A stretch of 64,000 nt of DNA from Callaeas wilsoni (Eukaryota; Chordata; Aves; Passeriformes; Callaeidae), in the NCBI GenBank assembly GCA_013398955.1, contig VWPU01009581.1, positions 1-64,000 on the forward strand, written 5' to 3'. Under the pieces are notes generated by a model. That model saw only the letters and a list, made by a program, of their open reading frames with translations, did no database searches and had not been told where the DNA came from. How positions within the stretch are numbered: position 1 is the first letter of the stretch; each line of letters opens with the position of its first letter. Shown here piece after piece: positions 57,211 to 64,000 of the stretch. A program made the translations under genes and the position numbers.

Positions 57211-60200
57211 ACAGCATCCATAAGGATCCAAAAACTCAACTCTGGAGACTATAATCACATCATAAACTCATTTTCCTCACACGTACTTTCACAACTGGTT
57301 TGGGGGGTTTTTTGGCCCAAATTTGGAAACTAATGCTTCAGAAAGAACCTAAGACACTTTTAATGCAGTTTATTATGCTTGAATAAAAAAATAAAAGAGA
57401 AAAGAAGAAAAAGAATAGCTTAGGCAACTCAGGTAGAGGCACTTATACACTGGGCAAAGTAAGGAAATAAAAATATTACAGACTTTTTACAGCAATTATT
57501 CCTCAAATAAAGTGTTTTAATAAAAATGATGATATTTTGGGCTTCTTTTAAGCAGGAGGAGCATCATCACACAAGAGACAGCCTTCCAGAATAACCATAA
57601 AAGCTTTCTAATCCCTCCTTATGATGGGATGGTGGAGCAAGTAAAATTCCATGGGATGATATGGAGCCAAATAGAGCAGCAAAGGATACTGAAGGAGCTC
57701 CTGCCTTGAGTTTTTCTACCCTTAGTAAAACCACCCAATTACCCTTTCCTCCTCTTTGATTACACAATCGACTTCAACACCCTCAAAAGCCAACAGCAGA
57801 AGCTCCAAAAACATAGGGAAAAATAATGATTAAGAGCCTTTATGTTAAAGTACAGTACCCAGAACCAGCTTTCAAAGACAGGGTAAATAAGGAAGACCTT
57901 TAAATTTTAAGACGTTGCTCAGTAGCATCTTGTCATGCCACATCACACAACGCTTCTCCCTTGTTATTTCTCTGGCCAAAGGTCAAAATTCCTCTTCCCA
58001 AGAGACAAGTCTTCATATAAAAAGAGTGGCGAAACTTATACGTCCAACTAATTCAGGAACAATCCACATCTCCATCCTGGAAACCTTCCTTTATATGATT
58101 TATTGCAATTTAAGGTGGGGGGAAAAAATGACAAAATTTGTCTCAAACTGAGGCAGTCCTGCTTGAAATGAAAACAGAATTATTTGTCCAGCACACAGAG
58201 TCTAGCACTGAAATCTCAGGATGCTCATGGCTGCTAAGGTAGGAGTTTTTATCACCCTCATGTAGCCCTGGGACAAGCATTTTTAAACTGTCTGTACAGG
58301 CAAAAAAAACAGTGATCATTTCAATCTTTCAGACGAAGCTAAGCCATGGCACACCCCATCCTGCCACGCGGAGATTTAGGTCCTTAAGAAGAGAAACCTG
58401 GTGGTCGAATTTCCCAGAAATATCATTATGCCCATCTCCCAGAGCACCCAAGGCAGCCCTAGGAGGATGAAAACCAATATTGAAATGATCAAAACCACAC
58501 TACATTGCATACGAGACTTCTTGCCCACCCATCTTTTCCTTATCTCATCCTCCCACCAGTTCCATCCCCTGAATCAATCTGTTTTCTTCTCCAATTCAAT
58601 CTTTTTCTGGTGGTTTCTCGACAGCAGGACCTCTCCTTTGTGTCCCTCTTGCATCCTCCATACAGGAATGCAAGAAGGATGTGATCCGTGGTTGGCATGC
58701 ACAGGGACAACTCCATGATAAGGAGGAATCAATGACAACTCTGCCCACCTGCAGGTTTTTGGGGTTTTTTTTAAGCCATCGTGTATGTAACTCACATGAT
58801 GTCAGTACAGGAATATCACACGAAGGCTCTGAAAGTAAGGGGCGGGTTCTCCTCGTTTCTATGGTTATGAGCAATTTTAATGACCAACCTAAATAAAAAG
58901 GCTGGAAGAGAGAGAAAGTAGGAAGGAGTGAGGTGGGCGTTTAATTTTGATTGACAAGACAGAGCAGAACTAGTTAAGATCTGTCAAATGCCTGCTGAGG
59001 ATCACAAATCCTCAGCACATTCCACGGCAGACAGAATTAGTCTAAATGCACAGCTTTACAAAAATATTTCTTATCTGCTGAGATCAGAGTTCAGCATTTC
59101 AGTTGCCCCACAGAAAGCAGCTGATGTCGTAACTACCAAAGGAACCAAGGTAGGGCCAGAAAAATCTTTTTATTATTTGTGTTTGATTTTTAAGTATTAA
59201 CATCTACGATGTCTTAATATGTCTTAATTTTTGTCTCTGGCCTATATATATAAAAAAATACTTTTATAAAATGACAGCATTCTCAAGATTGTTAACTGCC
59301 AAAATAAAAATTTTAAAGGTATTACCAAAGGCATCACTTTGGAATCACATCTGCATCACATGAAATGTTGTATAAATACAGATTACAGAGATAATTCCTG
59401 CAATAAAAACCTTAAAATAGGAGATTGAACGCAGAAGGAGTTGAACACATACTTGATGGGAAATTTCACGAAACACAATCTGGAAAGACAAAAACACTGG
59501 CATGACAGTCAGCTGTGACGTTCCCTGAAGATACACCACCAAAAAACAAGCTTTGGGGAAAATTAACAGCATTCCTACAAACAAAATCATCAAGAAAGAA
59601 GAAGAATGGAGACGTGGAGACTTGGAGCATTTCAATGTCAGGAGCAGAATTTCATGACCTTGGAGGAAAGAATCAATACCTCAGCAAGGCACAAGGCAGC
59701 ATGAGAAGACTAAACCAGCATCTTGTGTTTAAGGGCAGGGAGAAGCAGGATGCACCAAAGGACAGACACAAAGAAGATCCAAGACGTGCCTGAAGCAAAC
59801 TTGGAAGATGTTTTTCTTGTACTCACTTGGCTCTGTTGGGATGCAAGCAGGACACGGTGATCTTCACACGGCTACACACCCATGAGCTTTGCTATTTTAT
59901 CAAATGATGTTCGGATTTTAAGGAGAAAAAAACTCGGCAAGAGAGGACGGGGTTACAAAGGAGGGAAGTCAACAGCTCCTGAGATGCCTGCCAACAGGAT
60001 CTGCACTTAAAGCATGCAGTTTTGGCAGAGAACATTCTCAAAATCTGATATTTAAAAGTCTCATGGTGTTGGAAGGTGTAATTAAAGTAAAAGGATGCAA
60101 GTGAACTAAGATCTGATCAACACGAACTTGTATCAGTCAGAATGTGTTCCCACAGTCTCAGCCACCTGGTTCTTCCATGCTTCATTCAAAGACAGAAAAC

Positions 60201-60524
60201 TTAGCTATCAACTACTTTTACTCCCACTCAAAATCATTCCTCTCCAGCCTCTAAAAGGGATGGATTTGTAACAACCTTCAAAAATTGAAAAAGCCCAAAC
60301 AAACAAAAAGACCCCAAACAGACCCCAAAACTCACGACGAGTTAATTTACTGCCAGTTTCCAATTCTAGTGCAACATATTTGTTGTGAGATGAACTTTTC
60401 CTGCACCTATCAATGCCCAGGCACTGATGGGTGAAGGAAACAAAGAATAATGAAAACACCTACAAATTCATTCTTGCTCCTCAAGAACTGGAATAAATGA
60501 AAGTAATCAAATCCTTCATTGAGA
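57211..60524. other. Unique sequence, 3.3 kb, no gene seen
   Basis: No transposon or exon was recognised. A short direct repeat ATGTCTTAAT occurs twice at 59208-59228. Frames of up to 105 codons have no domain. Confidence 0.55.
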
Positions 60525-60752
60525 AAAGTCCTGAGGAGAGGAAGGACTTTGGGATATTGGTGGATGAGAAGTTTGACATGACACTACATATGGTAATTTG
60601 GCTGCCCCATCCCTTGAAGTGTCCAAGGCCAGGCTGAATGGGGCTTGGAGGAACCTGGTCTGGTGGAAGGTGTCCCTGCTCACGGCAGAGGGTCAGAACA
60701 AGATGATCTTTCAGGTCCCTTCCAACCCAAACCATTCTAATATTCTATAAAC
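60525..60752 (+). mobile_element. CR1 LINE copy with internal deletion, retaining ORF2 C-terminal codons
   Basis: At 60533-60583 the sequence reads EERKDFGILVDEKFDMT, which matches the C-terminal part of CR1 ORF2 (the DLGVLVDEKL-type motif). It is followed after ~13 bp by the 3' UTR piece GGCTGCCCCATCCCTTGAAG and the terminal CCAACCCAAACCATTCTAAT. The rest of the ORF2 C-terminus and the start of the 3' UTR are missing. All other plus copies here begin inside the 3' UTR. Confidence 0.85.
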
Positions 60753-62399
60753 TTACTGCTGTTTCCTTCTCAGTAGGGCCCTCGTGAACTCAATAACCAA
60801 GAAAATAAACAAAAAAAACCCCAACAAAAATAAGGAATTCATACGTGATCTGATTTCTTACTGCAAGGATTTCAACAGCCAAGCTGTCCATCACCAAGTT
60901 GAAGAGACAAGTCAAAGCAGCATGGAATCAGCTGGCACAAGCTCAGTTATTACCAGGTAATGCCTCGAAACCTCCCAAACCAACTCTGCTGCCATCGGAG
61001 CCACCTCTTCCTTGGACAGCGCCCAGGAACTACTCGCAAATGAAATCCAACTGAATTTATTGCTTCTGCAAGCCTGGAAATTTCAGTTACAGAGGTGACG
61101 TGACATTTTGTTTCGCCAATGCTAATCTAATACCTTTTTAAAGGTGCATACGTTTCACCCTGTTGGCTTCCAACACTGAATTACCAGCTCTGCTAAGCTT
61201 CAGAATAAATGAGATGATCGTGGCCTCCAGGCAAAATCCCTTTGCTGTAATCTTTATTCAAAACACACCGCTCCGGAGCCTTGCACGCATTGCCAAAAAT
61301 CGCCCTGAGGTTTGCTCTTAAGATGGCAATTTGCATATCAACATTTTGCTGCAGAGCTTACCCAATGTCCCCGCTATTATTTTAATACTCAGCTGTGGGC
61401 GGCCCCCTGAGCAGCTCACAGAAGTGCAGGCTAAAAATATTCCTGCCTTCCCCACCGGCTCCACACATGACCACAGCGAGCGCCGGCTCGGATGCAAAAC
61501 CGGGAGTGATGGCATCCACCAGCCTCTCCAGGAGGATGCGCAGGCTCCAAGGTGCTCAAAAAAACATGGCAAGAAGCAGAAAAGTAGCTCCGCATGGATG
61601 GAGGAAAAATGCACAGGCGCCAGAGGAGGAAGAGCGCAGAAAGAGCCGGTTTTACAAGGGAAGCAGGAGAGGTTCATCCACGTGCGAGACATTCTTGGGA
61701 AAACACATTAAGAGGTAATAAAGCAGGTGAGGGAGCCACCACCTGGGATATGAATTTAAGATGATGCTGAACAGAGGAAGGGAAAGAATTCTCAAGCACA
61801 GAACAGGAGCAATGCCGGGTGGACGCGAGCACAGCCTGATTCATGCTCCAGAAGGGAGATCCCAATCCCGCTGGCAGCACCATGTTGATGACAGAGCATG
61901 AAAAAACATGGATTGCAGGTTTTTCTCCTTGCCCTCCTCCCCCTCACCCAGCAAACCCCAGGCTCAGAGGTTGTAATTATTTCTGGCAAGGTGCAAACAG
62001 GTCTGAGAAATGAAACGCAAAACCGGAGCTATTTATGAGGTGCCACACAGGGAGTCGGCATCAGAGCCCTGCTACCAAATCAGCGAGTGCAAGGTCACCC
62101 TGGTCTGCTCAGGAGAGCAACTTTGAGAAGTGGTTTGCAGCCAAGCAGGCAAAATAACCAGGCTCAGTCTGCCCAGGATGGTGAGTTAAAGGAAACAGAG
62201 GGTGGAGAGCCACCAGAAGACAGTGCTCCAGCCAACGACAAGGGGTTTATCATGATGCTGGTAGGCTTTGAGATGACATCCACTCATGACAACCACCTGC
62301 CTCTCTGGGGCATGGGAGAGGAGCAATGAGGACATCAACTCCATAAGTCTCCCTCCACCAAAGTTGTTGTAAAGGGAAGCAGACGAGGGACTTATCTGT
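60753..62399. other. Unique sequence; possible conserved non-coding block
   Basis: The part at 61030-61400 has features of a regulatory element: a TGACGTGA box (61096-61103), CCAAT followed by TAATCTAAT, and an octamer ATTTGCAT (61329-61336). Frames of 107-126 codons nearby on both strands show no domain. Confidence 0.45.
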
Positions 62400-62522
62400 C
62401 TGGAACTGTTCCAGGCCAGGTTGGATGGAGTTTGGTCTAGTGGAAGGTGTCCCTGCCCACGGCAGGGGGATTGGAAAAAGATGATCTTGAAGGTCCCTTC
62501 CAACCCAAACCCTTCTATGATC
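62400..62522 (+). mobile_element. CR1 LINE 3' tail
   Basis: The copy reads CTGGAACTGTTCCAGGCCAG, GTTGGATGGAGTTTGGTCTA (a deletion removes GAGCAACCTG) and GTGTCCCTGCCCACGGCAGG, ending CCAACCCAAACCCTTCTATG. Confidence 0.93.
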
Positions 62523-63267
62523 TGCTTGTAAATGACCACTGGAGACCACTCATCTCCTTATCCTGCAGGCCACCACTTGCTTCCAAGGAATTGCCCCGAC
62601 CCAGGAAGAACCACAAATTTTGAAAAGCAATTTCCTTTCCGCTAGTGGAGAAAAGCAGTAAAAGCCAAACCCTCACAGCAGGAGGATCTTACACCTCGAT
62701 GGGGCTGAAGGACCCAGCAGCATCTTAAGCTCACAAAGCAGTCACCGACAAAAACTCAAAAACACTTTTTGGTCTCACCAGGAAGCAAAGGAAAAGAAAT
62801 GGTCAAATTCAGGAAGTACAGGCAGAGAGGCAGTGAGTGACCCTGGGGACAGACTATTTCCTGTACCCACTCTTTATATTCTCTGCTCAAATGCCTCACA
62901 AACAGGACTAGGGCGTACAACTCTGTTTCTGAGATTATATTTAAATTCTAATTAATATTTTAAAGGATGGCAAGCACAGTGCAGTAGGAAAAGAACTGGC
63001 CAAAGAGAGAAGAGCAAGTCTGAAGACATCAGAGCCTGTGGGACGTCTCTATATATGAAAGGAAACAAAGGTACACCTGAATAATGTGCAAAGAAGTAGG
63101 AATAGAAAAAAGAAAATAAAAAAGCAGACCTTGGTTTCCATGCACAGGCAAGAGGATCTTGACAATTAATTTGCCAGTATTCCCATAAGGGGGAAAAAAC
63201 CCCCAACCCACCAAAATTCTAGTCTCATGATTGCTCTATGTTTGGGACAAAGGAGATGAAACTCGAG
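62523..63267. other. Unique spacer between CR1 copies
   Basis: Nothing was recognised. AT-rich near 62935-62965. Confidence 0.6.
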
Positions 63268-63413
63268 ATGGTGTGGATGCCCCATTCCTGAAAGCGTTCA
63301 AGGCCATGTTGGATGGGGTTCAGAGCAACCTGGGATAGTGGAAGGTGTTCCTGTCCATGTCAGGGGGTTGGAAACAGGTCCCGTCCAACCCAAACCATTC
63401 CAGGATCCTATGA
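63268..63413 (+). mobile_element. CR1 LINE 3' fragment
   Basis: The copy reads ATGGTGTGGATGCCCCATTC, GTTCAAGGCCATGTTGGATG and GTGTTCCTGTCCATGTCAGG, ending CCAACCCAAACCATTCCAGG. A short deletion removes the ATGATCTTTAAGGTCCC region. Confidence 0.92.
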
Positions 63414-64000
63414 AATCCACCTGCTTCAGCTCTGAAGACGATCAACAGCAAAGTATCTGTAGTGAGACTCTCAGTTCAAAGGTGTCCTGTTTTACCCAAG
63501 TATTGCAATCCTGTTTTCACCACTCGCTAAGACGCCTCTCCAAGGTGCCAGTTCAGGCACTTGGCTAGGACAGAATCCATTACATTTTTAGAAAAACAAC
63601 CCATAGCTGTGAAATCTCCCCAAGGTGCACGATCAAAACTTAGGAGGGCTTTGGAAAGCACACAGCTGTTCCCTAAAATAGAAGTGTCAAAAAGCTTTGG
63701 ACAGCATTTCTCGGGCTTCCACACCCACATTTTGCCACCTACTTCCATCTTTGAGGACTTGCTGTTAATGGAAGCTGAAGGTCCTTGACACTGAGAAATC
63801 AAATCTCTAATATGCAGTAGCCTCAACAGAATTTAAGTACCACTATTTTTATTATTTTAGATTTTTTTAATTGTATTTATCATTAGTAAAAGTAGATTTA
63901 GTAAAATGACTTGATTTTTCACCATCACTACAGCTCTGGATAGCTTTAAAACCTGCATGGGACGGTCCTTAAGAGGATGGGGAGCATCAGGAGGTTGGAC
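63414..64000. other. Unique sequence to the window end
   Basis: No gene was recognised. The last ~15 bases (AGCATCAGGAGGTTGGAC) could be the start of another CR1 3' end cut by the window edge, but this is too short to support. Confidence 0.5.

Noticed and set aside
63940..64000. Start of another CR1 3' end at the window edge
   Set aside because: Only AGGTTGGAC is visible, too short to separate from chance.
1..64000. CRISPR array, phage, operon or bacterial system
   Set aside because: No regularly spaced repeats, no dense coding and no ribosome-site pattern; the CR1 content shows vertebrate (bird) DNA.

Overview
The window is non-coding DNA from a bird genome. The main evidence is about 37 truncated copies of the CR1 LINE, the dominant avian retrotransposon. 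They are recognised by their shared 3' end: the plus-sense consensus reads CCTTCCAACCCAAACCATT and then repeats of ATTCTATGA. Together the copies cover roughly 9 kb (about 14%). That seems high for a bird and would fit a CR1-rich lineage such as woodpeckers and relatives, but the species cannot be read from this window. I found no convincing exon, tRNA, rRNA, known microRNA, CpG island, LTR pair, CRISPR array or prokaryotic feature. The long open frames are no longer than chance allows in 64 kb, or are shadows of CR1.

Layout. At 1-10 kb there are sparse CR1 copies (six, mixed types) in AT-rich unique sequence. At 10.2-14.1 kb is the longest CR1-free block, holding a 36-bp tandem duplication and A-rich tracts. 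At 14-24 kb there are scattered copies, including a head-to-head CR1 pair (19.3-19.8 kb), a 180-bp purine-only-like tract (19.8-20.0 kb) and a perfect 36-bp inverted repeat (21.25-21.34 kb). At 24-40 kb CR1 occurs in both orientations, with long unrecognised unique stretches between. At 40.6-48.6 kb eight consecutive CR1 copies all lie on the plus strand. At 48.6-64 kb there are fewer copies, but two carry recognisable coding remnants. One is a minus-strand ORF2 fragment (53.84-54.36 kb) in which the start of the endonuclease is fused in frame to the start of the reverse transcriptase. The other is a plus-strand copy (60.53-60.75 kb) that keeps a short piece of the ORF2 C-terminus joined to the 3' UTR.

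Several CR1 types are present: the common type with the 'GGCAGCCACAGCTTCTCTGGGCAACC' region, a CR1-Y-like type (tail GGTCTTTTCCAACC), a CR1-F-like copy at 9.9 kb, a J-like copy at 17.1 kb and a B/H-like copy at 48.2 kb. This suggests several waves of insertion. No gene system can be assembled from the window. The least explained signals are the two perfect inverted repeats (36 bp and 15 bp arms), the rearranged CR1 copies and a few blocks that look like candidate conserved non-coding elements.
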